Shown piece by piece: positions 1 to 32,076 of a DNA stretch of 64,000 bases (positions are counted from its first letter, which is position 1; each line of letters begins with the position of its first letter). The position numbers were made by a program, and so were the translations under genes. The DNA comes from Ridgeia piscesae. Taxonomy: Eukaryota; Annelida; Polychaeta; Sabellida; Siboglinidae. The notes under the pieces were generated by a model. It was not told the DNA's origin, ran no database searches, and saw only the letters and a program-made list of their open reading frames with translations. The DNA is taken from positions 82,501 through 146,500 of the forward strand of contig JAODUO010001199.1 of the NCBI GenBank assembly GCA_025642075.2, given 5' to 3'.

Positions 1-351
1 ACACACGCACACAAAATATGCATTAGTGAACGGGGTGATTCAGATCATTCATTTAGAAGACGGATAAAGGATGGGATGAAGGTAATTCAGCTGAGGCAGC
101 TGAAACCGACGGCTAGATGGTAACATATTGTAACAGTATAAATATATCAATAAATGTAAACGTTGCCTTATCATTTATGTAATATAAATATATGTAGATC
201 ACTTATTATGTCATGAATGTATTTATGTTCCAGTAAACTGTCTCATGAGCAGAAAGGACGTTTTGGTGAGAGGAGCAAGGAGCATTCTACAGAAAGAAGT
301 GAGTCGTCACAAGTTATTAAAATGCTTTCTAACGATATATATAATTTATTA

Positions 352-401
<50 letters not shown>

Positions 402-1136
402 AAATGAGTAACTAATGCTAATCGAAGCCAGGATAACATTCTTCATGGCTAAGATATGGCAATGTAAGGTTAATATCAAAGTAGTAAGTAACATTGACAT
501 AACTGAATGAATGAATGACCATGACATCCTGATTAGATTTAACTTAGAACCAGCAAGAGCCATGTATTAGATATGCAGGAAATTGGTTTTATTCCATAAA
601 TAAATTACGTTCTATTAACGATACTAGATGTACCATGCTTGTTGAGAGCAGTAGGTAAAATTAACAAGTGTTTCAGTTTAGTATATAGTCACTATCAGGG
701 GTATAATGGAACCAGTTTGAAACTAGCATAGTCAAAAAGGATAACGACGTCGCTGGAAATTTACAAATGAAACAACTGGACGACAGAACAGGAAACAAAG
801 TGGGAAAATACAAGCGGTCAACAACCATGTCCTTCAGATTTAATATAGAAAGTAGTATAATTGGGTACAACGTATCATTAGTAATAGAAACGTGCAGATT
901 GGATATAACAAAATAAATACCACACTGGACGGTATGTGAATGGACCAGATCATTGACTGATCGTGTCTACAGTTGTATTGATATATATTGCGTGATTCTG
1001 ATGAATTCTGTACTTGATGAAGGACTGAAAGAACATTGAACTTGACACACTGAACCAGCAAACTATGTTGCAGCTGGTTGAAGCTAAGACAACCGGTGGC
1101 TTGACTGAAGTAAATGAGGGTTGTTGTCGCTATTAG
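1..1136. other. Intron or upstream non-coding stretch with a TA microsatellite and a dispersed repeat
   Basis: No exon recognised. It starts with a CA-rich edge, has a (TA)n tract at about 355-399, and at 512-745 carries a dispersed repeat whose second copy is at 28775-29000 in the same orientation. The first recognised exon begins at 1137 in phase 1, so this is intronic. Confidence 0.6.
512..745 (+). repeat. Dispersed repeat, copy 1
   Basis: Shares several exact blocks in order with 28775-29000: TGTATTAGATATGCAGGAAA, TTGAGAGCAGT and GGAACCAG. It appears to be an old interspersed element of unknown class; no coding seen. Confidence 0.65.
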
Positions 1137-19444
<18,308 letters not shown>

Positions 19445-20000
19445 GTCAACACATCGACAAGTATTGTTTGTATTTAAGTATCCGTACCTAATGATGGCAT
19501 GTGGACGTAACGTTTACACGACGTTAGACGTACCGTGTGTTTATTTGTTTGTCTGTGTGTGCGTGCGCGCGCGTGTACTTGTTCATATTTGTTTAGCTCG
19601 TCACGCTCTCCGTAAAAAACGATTTGTACCCATCTCAAAATTCACTTTCACGCCTTCCAAAAACACCGTTTGGTGGTGGTGGTGATGGTGGTGTGTGTGT
19701 GCGTGTGCATATGCGTGTGCGCGTGTGGTCATCTTATCTGCAGTCCCCGATCACCAAAAACGCTATATCAAGTGGTCGATACGATACCTACATTATTCTT
19801 ATTATCAAGTCAAGTCGAGAAGAATTACATTGTGTTGTTTGTATTTCAGTCTACGATGGCGATATACATTCCGTGCATTTGTTATAAAGTTTTCCTAGAT
19901 GGTCGGCGTCGTGTGAATATGTCGCTGTGTATGTGTGTGGTGTGTGTGTATGTGTGAGAAAGAGAGATAGGAGGACTTGCAGGCGCGTGAATAATTGTGT

Positions 20001-20039
<39 letters not shown>

Positions 20040-21738
20040 GTGTGTGTGCGTGCGTGCGTGCACGTATGCTTATTGACAAGTTTTTATGAGAATGCTGTAA
20101 CTCATTTGAAATACCTATCGGTTGCACGTTACGTATTACTGTCCTCTTATGACTGATCTGATTACGTTGACGTTTAGGATTTAAGGAACTTTTTAATAAG
20201 ATGTATGTTTACGTGGAGGGATAACCAACAGTCACTACATATCATGTGGTCTCTCCTACGAACAGTTCAAATACATCTGCAGTGGGATAGATTGTTTCTC
20301 TACGCAGTTATTACGTCATGTTAAGCCTACCCTTCGCTAGATACGTTTACATGTCCGCCGTGGAAAAAGGTTCCCTTTCAATACAAAATTACTAATAATA
20401 TATTATAACAACTCAACCATTGTTCAAGTGTTTACTGATACAAGTTGATAATTGATTATTTGCTGTGGGTGCTTTGAGAGGTCTCTTTCTCTAAATGGAT
20501 ATTGACGTTATTTCACCACAGTCATTTTCTCACCCAACGTAACCTTTTAGCCCCAGACATCGTTAATTAAAAAAATAAAATTGTCACCATGTAAAATGGC
20601 CGCTCTTACAATGTATGTATATATCAGTGTATGTCTGTGTGTATTGTGTGTTGCGTGCAAGCGGGTGTGTTTTGTCAAAATCTACCTTACGTTTTTAGCC
20701 ACTGTTACTCTCGCGAATGCATTATAGTCTATATGTTAACAACAAAATTATATATTGTTACAGCAAATTATAGACAAAAGTCGTTGAGAAGTGTTTGTTA
20801 GATCCACATATGTAACAAAACCAATAGTACACATTTTCAGAACAGAAATATCTTTAACGTTTTTTATGGCGAATCACTAAAGTAATCATGCATGTAAAGT
20901 GATTTATTCTTATTACATTATTATAACCATTTGACATGAAATAACATCAGTACTATATAATCACATATAATTAACAGCTAATGTGTATATTATTATAAAT
21001 GTGAATTAACTTACTAGTCTCCACATTGTCTTAAGTATCATTATAATAAAAAGTATTAGAAAGGCCACACATGAATTTCCCACCTTAAATATAGTGTGTG
21101 ACTTTTTCAACAAGAAACAAGAACCGAATGTTGAACTCGAACGTGACAAATGTGCTGCTCTGCGGCTCAGAAACATGAAGAGTTATACAATATGGAGAGC
21201 TACGGAGATTACAAATATTCGTCAACAAGAAACATCCAAAAACTAACTAGCCGTACATTCCACTAATACAAAACCGACTAAGAGGACACACCAAACAATC
21301 ATCCAAACAGTTACAAGAGAGGAGCTAGGCCGCCATAAAAACAACAAAGTTAGAATGACACGTTTCGTTTCAGCCATATGCTCCATCCGGGCGAAGAGGA
21401 TTTAAGGAAGGAAATCGACACGTCAACGATTGCAGATGTACAATATATGGCTATTGCATGTGAGTGAGATATCATGCTATATTGCACAAGGACATCCAAA
21501 TTGATAATGAAAAAGATGGTATGCTGTAAGCATTGATACGTGCAATCATGTGTCGCCTGGTGGACTGGTTCAGATGTCGTCATTGCTGAATATTAAACAT
21601 CAGGTATGGCCGTGAGTGATGGTATCCATGGTCTGCCATCTGCAACAATGACTGTAGCTGGTACATGTCTGAAGTTAGGACTTTGAAATTGATTGATATT
21701 GTATGTAATGCAATGTAATGTATTTCTTTCTGAACATA

Positions 21739-21740
<2 letters not shown>

Positions 21741-21804
<64 letters not shown>

Positions 21805-21810
21805 TATTTA

Positions 21811-21860
<50 letters not shown>
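21741..21860. repeat. (TA)n microsatellite
   Basis: Two long TA tracts with a short interruption; duplicate tracts lie at 45754-45816. Confidence 0.95.
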
Positions 21861-21862
<2 letters not shown>

Positions 21863-22081
21863 AACGAAAGATAAGGTGTACTATGTATGAAAAATAGTAA
21901 TAAAATAAACAATGTTAATACACAAACTAATTAACACAAAGTCAGAACCAATATGATATGTTGTTTTCATGTATCTTATATCAATGTGTAGTTGTTTTTG
22001 GTGATTATCAGCGATGGCACTTTCCAATAAAAGTTGAGGTTAGCTGAAGCAATACTGAGAACGATGATACATATTTAGAGA

Positions 22082-22270
<189 letters not shown>

Positions 22271-23174
22271 AATACATACATTCATTGATAACATACGGAA
22301 ACACAAAGAAACACAGACTATGTAATCACAGAAGGCTCCAGGCGAAGGCCACAAAAAGAGGCCGCACGAGCAACCGTTTGGGGCTAAATAATAAGACTAA
22401 CGAAATTGTTTCTGTACTTCATTCATGACAATGAACATATAAACTTCATATGTAATACACACTGTCACAGGCTGGACAGTGCGTTTACAGGCTTTCTCCG
22501 TAGAATCACCAGACATCTCAATATATTTTATCACACTGAATTCGTCTTCATATTAGGGTTGTTTTTGAGCTGTTCTCGCGGGTGAGCAGTTGATATTAAC
22601 GAAATAAATTACTAATTTGACTTCTGCTATTCGAAATGAAAATCAACCAAGGGAGATAGACAGCTAGATAAACATACATTTTATGTTTGGAATTGTACAA
22701 ATCACACACACAAACAGTACATGAACAAATGTACATATCAATCAATGATATAGTGTACGATTACGAGAAGACAGCGGAGCCAATAGCAAACAGCTCTGGC
22801 TTGCGAGGATGCCGTCTGTTGTATTTTTCTAAACAACCCACAATGGAAGCAATAGCATAATCAATATATAATGTGTTCAATGCATTTATCGTCATCTACC
22901 ATAATGAGTGCTTTCTCATCAAAATATCCACGTTGTTCTTTTATTAATATTAGTTGTTATCCTCTAATTATACTATTTACTTTACTTTTAACAAATATTT
23001 ATATCAATATTGCAATTTAATATTAAACAAATCTTCATACAAATACGTTAAACAATTAAAGGAAATTATTAGTGAAGTACAAGGACGGTACACCTGAAGA
23101 GAAGCAACTAAGTGTCATAAACCGTTGTCATTAACAGAGAGGTTTCCAATAGTAATGGTACATGGCCTCTAGAG

Positions 23175-23206
23175 TGGCCTAGCTAAAACATGTTTTAGCT
23201 AGGCCA
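23175..23206. repeat. 32-bp perfect palindrome
   Basis: TGGCCTAGCTAAAACA / TGTTTTAGCTAGGCCA, uninterrupted. Confidence 0.95.
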
Positions 23207-23629
23207 TTCAATAGAACAAATATCACGCCACTACCCAAGCTAAACCTACTTAACCATCAACTTTTTAATGATCCCAACAAACTAATATATACTATAAACC
23301 TTTTCGGGCGGATCATGGCTGATGCTCGCCCGGTATCATTTGTTTACGTCACTTCAATCACTTGTTATTGTGGTCTTGTTATGCAGTAAACGAAGCCTCC
23401 GTTTTCTATGTCAAACCCTAATTAGTGGCTGTTTTATCCGCTAGATGGGGCTAGCGTCTAACGTAGTGTCAGAGTTATCCGGTAGATGGCACCAATTTTT
23501 AAAGAAGTGATGTCACAACACAAGATTTTTTTAGATTTTTTAGAATTGATTAGGAAAATGATGTATGTTGTAAGAAAAATCACCAAGGTTCTCGTTTTAC
23601 GGTAAAAACTGCCAAAGTTTTCCAACAGA

Positions 23630-23955
23630 AGGTTATGAAAGTACCAAAGTGACTTAGAAAAATTGGTCAAAGTGACAAAGCCATTGCGGTGAAACACTTA
23701 CAAATTGTGAAAAGGTACAAAATTGGTATACCGACTTAGTAAAATATGAAAACTTGACAAGTTTATCGCGTCGAAACAGAAAAATATTCCTTTTTACTAC
23801 AAGTTACAAGACTAACTTAGTTAAATTTGTGAAAACACCACCTGTCTAACGCAATGAAACGTGAAACGTTACGAAATGTAACGGGATTAGCACACCGACT
23901 TAGTAAACTATGAAAACGTGACAAAGTTATCGCTTCGAAACACTAAAATATATGT
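23630..23955. repeat. Reiterated block with about 166-bp spacing
   Basis: CCGACTTAGTAAA...TATGAAAAC...TGACAA...TTATCGC...TCGAAACA occurs at 23728 and again at 23895; a more diverged unit precedes them. Related units are at 47300, 47728 and 47868. Confidence 0.65.
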
Positions 23956-24856
23956 TATGACTGTGACCGAAGCCACCATTTTACAAGAAATTATGTTATA
24001 GTAGCAGCCTCTTGACTATTTTAAAAAGTAGTTTAAAAAATAAGACACGTATTTTTGGGGTATTAGTCCACGACATTTCCGACAGATGGCTCCAATTATT
24101 CTTTGACCTAGTTTGTAGTTCACCACCTATCTGCAAGGTGTGCGCGGGACCCCTTACCCCATTTTTTAAATAAGACGCACGAATTTGGACCATACTAGTT
24201 CACAACTTGTTCGCTAGCGGTGCCACCAGTTTATCAACTATCCGCCAGGGACGTCACTTGACCTTCCACCGGGGTAATTCCTCCGCTCCGCTGCTCCATA
24301 CCATGATCTACGCCGCTATACTACTGGTAACAAATAGCACCTGCACTCGGACACTATGCACTAAGGGAAAGGCGCCGAGTACCAATTAACGGAGCTGCAC
24401 CATGCCTCCCAAACGTTACACCCAAATATACAGAGCAGCAATGATACGACAAGCTATTGTTACAAGCTCGCAATGCAATGCACCAACCAGTAGGAAAATG
24501 TAGGCAATAACAGTAACCTGGAACACGGTACGAGTTAGCTGAAACATCAGAGACGGCTGTAGCAAGACACGACAGGTTTCTGTGAATAGATCCAATGAAA
24601 CATACGTGATACTGAGTCTGTGGAGTCTTTTTGGTTTAGCTGAGTCACCCAATACACGACAAATCACTATTCATGAAGAAGCAATTTAACAGTAATCATC
24701 ATATAATTAATTAATTAGAGTAACGTTAACACTAATATATCGGGTATGAAGGTAGAATGTAGAGATTATGCAGAGTAAAACATTACAACGAACTACAAAT
24801 TTATCCTTGTGACACCAACGGTGTTATTGCTACAACAATAGAACAAAGATCCTTAC

Positions 24857-24997
24857 CTCGTGTCTTGGTTTGCCATTGGTGATGACGCATGTGTAGATAA
24901 ATTATAAGATGACCAGAAAGACTACGGCTCCTAGAGCGATGCTTATAATCACCCCGGTAGTCACTCTCAGTCCACCTTTTGCGGTTGTCAACAAAAA
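24857..24997 (-). pseudogene. Possible transmembrane exon of the Ig gene, with in-frame stop
   Basis: On the minus strand, bounded by an AACAG acceptor and a GTAAGG donor, 141 nt. One frame reads GGLRVTTGVIISIALGAVVF then LVIL, a good transmembrane helix, then TAA, then FIYTCVITNGKPRHE: as if a membrane exon had gained a stop. In that frame entry phase is 0, while the upstream Ig exon ends in phase 1; one T fewer in the T5 run at the exon start would fix it. The phase-1 reading is open but Arg/His-rich and implausible. It may be a broken exon, a paralogue's exon or a chance match. Confidence 0.35.
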
Positions 24998-27112
24998 CTG
25001 TTTGTTACCAGTCATGTATTACATCAACACATCACACACAACTTCAATTTAAGGACATTTACTTTCCATTAGTCCATGTGACTCAAGTATGTACTACACT
25101 TAGCCAAATAGGCATCTTACAACCAGTACAAGTGCTCATTAAAAGGAGCTGGTGTGTTCTTAGCGTTTTATTTTTTTCTATTATTTACCATATAGATCCC
25201 TATAGACGCACAGGCAAGTGTGCACTTGCTTCGGTGGGCAGCTATTAATTTATAACAGGAGGCATAAGTAACACGCGCTGTAAGTGTTGGAAAAATATAC
25301 TAATTGTATACACATAATAAGAGCACACATCTAAAATCACACATGAATATTATACTTTCTGCATGATTTCACATCTGCAGAAAAGGGGGTACATGTATAT
25401 AATGCAGAAGGAATTTATAATGACTAATACAGTAATTTCTGCCTAAATACCAGGCTTGGTGAGGAATGCAGATGGCATGAAAATGCTGACCATACATGTT
25501 CGCATTCGAATGGCAGTTAGTTAACTTTTCAAATGTTTCATCGAATGCGTATCAAACTTTGGCATATTGTAAACATAATTTTAGCCGCCTTGCCACTGCC
25601 TGGCCACAGTTATGTCGTGTTTCTCTGAACCCTTTCTTAAGTTAACCCACTAGCTGGCATGCCTATTCACACTAGGCAGTGGCAAAGTCCTCAATGGATT
25701 CCCATTCATCCTCTGATGAATTTGTTTGTTTGTTTAGCCACCCAGCTTTTATCTAAATAGACAGTCTTGACCTTTGGATCACACAAACAGTCCACAAGGC
25801 AGAGGCAGGAACGAATGACTATTGTCAGGCCAAAGGGATTCAGGATTCCTTTGAAGCATTTTGCAGCCAGAATTCCTGTTCACACACGGCAGGCCTAATT
25901 GCAAAGTAACAATTGTCTACTGGGCAGTGGTTAACTGTCTGCCCAGTGTCCACAAAGCCTATCAGAGCACGAAAGAAATTAATCTAACCTTGGATTAAGA
26001 AATCGATCACACATATTTTCATAAACCATTATACATTGAATAATATCAAACATATTGTAAATAGAAATGTTTTATCCTAATACAATAACATATTAAAAGT
26101 AGAAATGTAGCATTTATTATCTCATTTTTATTTGTTATCGTAGTATCTATGGGCGAGTCACCAACTAGGCGAGCGTTTGCCAAGCCATATTCACAAGAAC
26201 ATATTTTAGTTCGACTTTTAGCAACTACACTGTTATATATTAAGCCTTTTATGTTTTAACTAATATACTCAGTATACGCAATACATTCTTCACCGTGTGA
26301 ATGCATATGCGAATATGTATGTAATGTTTCTTCTACGGCAACGGAGGCTAAATACATTGATAATGTTTTTAAAAAATAAATATATAACCTGCCAATCCGT
26401 GTAGCACCAAGTCGTAAACGGTACAATCTTTAACCCAACGGAATTTACGCTGATTCGAATATTACGCCCATAAATATGTTGCAGATGCACTGCCTCCCAA
26501 ATTCTGTTTATTATATTCTATTACGTTATTGAAATGATATTAGCATGTTCAACGTTTCCACTGTGAAATAATCAACCAGTAAACAAGACACTGGCTTCAC
26601 AACAAGACTTATTGGCAATATTGCTAAAGCCGACCGACTTTTACGCAGCATATTTCCCGTTAGAAATTACTATGCTGGTTAATGACGATCTTTGAGATCA
26701 ATAAAATATATCTATTTCACCATTCTGTTTATTAATACGTGTACTGGAGAAATCAACTTAATGGACGGTGGGAATGGTTCAATTCAATTATGTGCGGTTC
26801 TGTTAAGTTATATGCGGCGAAAATTAAGCCGGCTCATTTCATTCATATGCGGCCAAAACAAAGGCACTGCAATGCAGAGTGAGCACTGCAACATTTTCGT
26901 CTTGATATATTACGATTTATTAATGACTAGAAACTTTCCTAAAACATCAAACAATAACATATTCATTCTGAAAATATATATTCATGAATATAAGGATTAT
27001 GTATACCGTTGAACCAAATTTCGGTTACTTTATTTTACATTTTTATCATGCAATGCCGCTAGTTGGCAAAGTATATTGTTGTGCACTGTAACTCTGATGT
27101 CAGACGATTACT

Positions 27113-27230
27113 GGAAGGGTACCATCGGGCAGAGGATAGCGCAAGATAGGCAGATGTGGAAGCAGCATGCTGAGGCATTCGCCCAACCACGGAACACTAT
27201 GGCTGCACAATGATGATGGTGATGAAGCAT
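27113..27230 (+). mobile_element. RTE-like LINE C-terminal fragment
   Basis: One frame reads TIGQRIAQDRQMWKQHAEAF then AQPRNTMAAQ and stop, followed by TGATGATGGTGATGA. This is the familiar end of RTE-type LINE polyproteins (AxDRxxWRxHAEAx...stop, then TGA-rich tail). Confidence 0.6.
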
Positions 27231-28774
27231 GAACATAAAATATTAGTTTATTAGGGTGAAATTTACATGACCGTCTGTGATTTTGATGAAATGTGGTGTG
27301 TTGGTTTATGACCATGAGTCTATGCGTCCCATGTACCACAATGAAGGACTATAGTTGTCTTAGAGCTGACACTGTGTGACAGCTATTTAAAAAAGGTGTA
27401 ATCATCTTTTAATGAGACAAATAAATATATCTTTTTTTTACTTGTACATCGAAACCTAGGTTGGCTTTGGACAATATAATATGGACACAAATTGAGGTAC
27501 ATTTGCCAAAATGAGACGCTTATTGAAAATAATGGTAGTGTGTTTTATTGCATATTTGGATAGAGCAGATTCAGACGGAAATAATGATACCTCAATATTA
27601 CTTACAGTCACATTATTTCCAGAGATACACTTATTTGAATGTCGAAAATGCAAAATGTACTAATTTGAGAAAAACGACTTTAAAGATTTAACTCCTTTAT
27701 TGTGAAGATTTCACTTCTTGCAGACACGTATTGCTCCAGATGGACCAGTTTAAATACATAATAATTATGATAGTATATATCTATGTTTGAAGCCTACAAC
27801 ACATATTTAAAATTTAGTATGGACAGCACCAATACAACACTTGATAGGCAGGCATGATCATCAAATCGAGTCTGTCTGAGACGAGAGTGACAGGTTAGAT
27901 GCAAACATATGAAATGACAGCAGTCGGTATATTTGAAAGTTTTACGCAGTGCGTTTTCATAAGGCAATCAAACCAGTCAATGCATTACATACTCAATATA
28001 TTATTATTACGTTAATAATGATATTAGATTGCTTTACGTACTGCATCTTTAGTGATGAGGGAAATTAGGTACCACCGCTGGATTATAGCGTAGTCCTAGA
28101 CGGTAAAACTAAAGTGCCAAAAATACCCCGATTGCCGCGTCTCTAAGACTCGTATCGCTGAGGCCACAGCGAGCAGTTTCATTTAGAAGATAAGAGACAA
28201 TGTTCTCCTTGCTCAGATTCATATAATAATACTGAAATAGTTCGTTTTAACAGTGACTTGTTAAAGGAAAACGAGCGTAAACAAAATCCCGGTAGTTGAT
28301 CTATGTAAATGACAGCTGGCCAATCAAAGAGCAGATTTCTGGTCACGAGGTGACGCTCAGCCTTCACGAAAGTCCCATTAACATGCAAATGTATGGAAAG
28401 TCTTTAATGAAAATGCTGTCAGTCAGTGTTTAGAATAGAATTCCAGCTTTCCGGAGGTACCAAAAATAGCGTCATCAGAGACAATTTCCTTGGATTATTC
28501 TTGAAGAGAAAGTGGATAATCTGTTGTGTCTAAAACAATCAGACTCTTTAAACGATGTTTGACAGGTGTCAAAACACACCTAGATAAACACATTTAAACA
28601 TTAGTCATAACATTTAGACAACTTACATATGTTAGATTATACTATTGGGAACGATTGCCGTTGGAAAGTCATTTTCGAAAATAAATCGGTGCATAGACGT
28701 AATGTTTTGGCTCGTATATTGTTATAAGCTCCAGCGAGAAGCGTCTCATTTTGGCATGGTGGGTCACATTTGAC

Positions 28775-29000
28775 CATGACATACTGATTAGACCTAACTT
28801 GAGAACCAGTAAAATCTATGTATTAGATATGCAGGAAATGTGTTCTACTCCATAAAAGTGTGGAATTCTCCTAAGTAACAGTAATACATTCACTATGCTG
28901 ATTGAGAGCAGTTGGTAATATTTGTTAAATATATGACTTTAGAATATGGAGACAACCAAAGATAGATTGGAACCAGGTAGAAGCTAACATTACCCAAGAG
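28775..29000 (+). repeat. Dispersed repeat, copy 2
   Basis: Same orientation as 512-745, with shared blocks in the same order. Unknown class. Confidence 0.65.
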
Positions 29001-29214
29001 TTTTAAAATTAAACAAAATCTGTCAAGGTAAAATCCAGCAGAATAGGCTTAATGAATGAAAATGCAGGGGAGACAAAAGCAGTGTGTTACATGGACAACA
29101 TGTACCAGTACTATGTTCTGATCAATTATATATTGTATATTAAGTACACCAGCATTTGTAGATTAAGATATAAGTTAGTGGATAGATATTAACATATAGG
29201 ACTTTGTTTTTGTT

Positions 29215-29710
29215 GTGATAATCGGACTGTCCCCATATACTGTTTTGTAGTTATATTAGCCGAAGCATAATTACAAGCAGAAGCTGTGGAACACTTTGCC
29301 GGTAACAATGATCAAGGAAATTGTAATCAATTATTATGGTAGTTGCCAAGATAATGAAGAATGCCATCTTTCGCGCAGTACAACCTGTTTTGAGCAAATG
29401 TATACATGTGTTATGATTATGTGCATTTAGACAACTTGTCAGATATAAGTGCTTATTGAACTGTTGTGAAACCACAACGTACAGCAATATAAAATGCAAA
29501 TCCCGTATAATCGTGTATACTACCTAAAACGCTACGTGTCAATGACAGTTTGGTATACTTAATATTATATCGGACATTGATATTTCTGACTTGATTGTCC
29601 TAGTATTCATCAGTCAGAAGCTACAATTGTCGTTAGAATATTATTCTTGTGTCCACTCCCCAATCAGCTCCAGTCGGGCGGAGTCTCGCCACTTACAGGC
29701 TCTACTAGAG
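29215..29710 (-). repeat. Dispersed element, inverted relative to 41245-41815
   Basis: Reverse complement of 41245-41815 over most of its length, for example TCTTGTGTCCACTCCCCAAT and the TTGCATTTTATATTGCTGTACG block. No protein recognised; probably a non-autonomous transposon. One end also matches 38115-38175. Confidence 0.75.
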
Positions 29711-30800
29711 GTTATTCACAAATGTGAAGAATACACATTTTCAAAAAGATGACATATTTAAGGAAAAGACAGACTATTGTTGGGCAGTAACGTTCTGCCT
29801 TAACAACCGGGTTTTGAGCCCTGAAGAACATTATATTTTATTGAAAATATAGATATGCTCTCTTTATTAAAACAAGCTTATCAATACAGGATATTCAAAA
29901 TGCTGTCTGCGAAGTAGAGTGTACGAAAATATGACAATTTGTATTTCACATTATTGCATCAAACAGTGACAAAGATACATGTTCAAGTAAATCAAATATT
30001 ATGATATTTAATGTGTTGTGTATATTGTATTTACCCAAATATGAACATCAATTGGTTATGATGAGAAAATTTCTAGTTCGAAAAATCAATAAAACTCTCA
30101 TCAGTCACCAGACATGAAGTGAGCGGATTTTACATTTTGCGACATATATTAGTTCTTCAACATTCAGCTTTGCCAATTAAATGAGCAAATTCGAGTAATC
30201 ATTACCCAAACCTACCCTGTCCAGAAATGTTCTTATCGGTTGATGCAAGAATGATATGTACGTTTTTCCTTTCAGGTAAACACGAACATGAAGAGTGAAC
30301 TAGGGTGCCTAGTTCCACAAAAGCATATTATATATTACGGTTCAAAGGTTTCTACAACCATGAACCGTGCAAGATGCTGCATATTAAAGTAAAGCCGCAT
30401 CAAATTAATGTCCCTAAAGATTTGCATTTTACATTGCTGTACGTTCAATCAACCCGAATTAGGTTTTAGATTCGCAAAGAGTGGAATTGTTCTGTGATAA
30501 AAGTGCACATTTCAACATGTGCGAAACAGAAACAAGCTTAATACATACCCTTACCACCATCCGTGCCAGACCCACGGCTACCATCTAAATGGACAAATAT
30601 ACAGATACGCAATGTATAAGGCAAACAGCTATGCACAGAACGTTTTTGAAAGTAACCCAGTTAACATAGAATTAGGCAACCGACACATAGAACAGCAGCA
30701 ATCCATTCAAGTATTCACATTTAATACCTACAATGCAAACATCCAAAAATCCACCGACAAATGACGTCGACCCAACTTTCCTTCGCAGTTTGTTCTCGAG

Positions 30801-30834
30801 GTTGTTTCGACGTCGTAATCGACGTCGAAACAAC
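30801..30834. repeat. Perfect palindrome with 15-bp arms
   Basis: GTTGTTTCGACGTCG, 4-bp loop TAAT, CGACGTCGAAACAAC. Contains ACGT and TCGA cores; GACGTCGA recurs just upstream at 30766-30770. Confidence 0.95.
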
Positions 30835-32076
30835 ATCGATACAACGTCTTTGTGCCCGCTGAGTTGGGGTGGTGGTGCTCATATCAGTCGTGGTCGCTGA
30901 AAGGAACTAGGTCAATGCGACAGTAAGTATGTAAAGACGTCCGCACTAGTCTAGTGCATCGACAATGCCACCACCGATGCCCCCTCTTATTCAGGTGCTA
31001 GCTAGCATGCAGCGAACAAATACGGCAATGGCAAGTGAAAAACCAATGTGACAAAAGCCATGCAGAATCCTGGCAAGCTTCAAAACAACGAAGTCTTCGC
31101 AATAGTACAGGGAATGTTTGGCAATGTTTATTAGCTAAGTCGTGATGTTTCGCAAAATGCCTTAGTTGTAATGTTATCAAACTAAATCTACTGTAAGCAT
31201 AACAATAACTGAATTAACACTACTTCTTGGTTTAATAATTACTGTCATGTTATTGTTATTACCATAACAAATTGCATTTATGTGTCCTAAACAAGTAAAA
31301 AAGAACAGGTAAGGGCAAGTCTTACTCAAGTGCACAATATCATTTTTTTCATTGTTTGTGACATATGGTTTACGTTCGAACATTACGATATTTAGATTTA
31401 TTAGCACTACCTTAATCTTTAGTCTCCAACTCCACATGACAAATAGGTTTGCAAAGAAATGTTCTGTTTAAAAAAAACTCTGGTCTAAGTAGACTGCAGT
31501 ATTATTTATTTGGCAGGCTAATTCTAATTTGCCCCTAAAATTCTCCATCAAGAAACGAAAATATGAGTAAAAAGTCGAACCCCACCATCACATTTGTAGT
31601 TGAAAGAAACATAAAATTGACGTGGAGTTATGAATACGTAGTTACAATACAACAACATCAATGGAATTAAAATGAGGAATTGCATCAAATTAGAATGCCA
31701 AATTATATATAAAACACAATGCATGTTACACTTAAAACTACCTGCACACTAAGAAACGTCCAAAAACATTGATTGAAACAGATCTGATAAGCTATGAAAT
31801 TTGATGCAATACTTCCAGGGTGCAAAATGTATGTAGATGGAAGTTTACAAAAGAAAAGGTATTGCATACGCACAACAGCTATATACTGAATGTTGTACAG
31901 TGTATTGATTTCCGGACAATGAATGTAGTCAATGTATGTCCCAATATTGATGAAAACATGGGATCATGGTTGTGTTAATCAGCTTTGAACGCTTTCCACA
32001 TTGTAGCTCTTATAATGCTTGAAACATCATGATCCTAAAACTCCATCGAGTATGGATATTATGGAAACACACTTAC

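Larger units (their letters stand above)
24998..32076. other. Long non-coding stretch, probable Ig-gene intron
   Basis: Holds a LINE C-terminus (27113-27230), dispersed repeats (28775-29000, 29215-29710), a GC-containing palindrome (30801-30834) and an inverted repeat near 25592/25675 (TTGCCACTGCCT / AGGCAGTGGCAA). No exon recognised on either strand. Confidence 0.5.
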
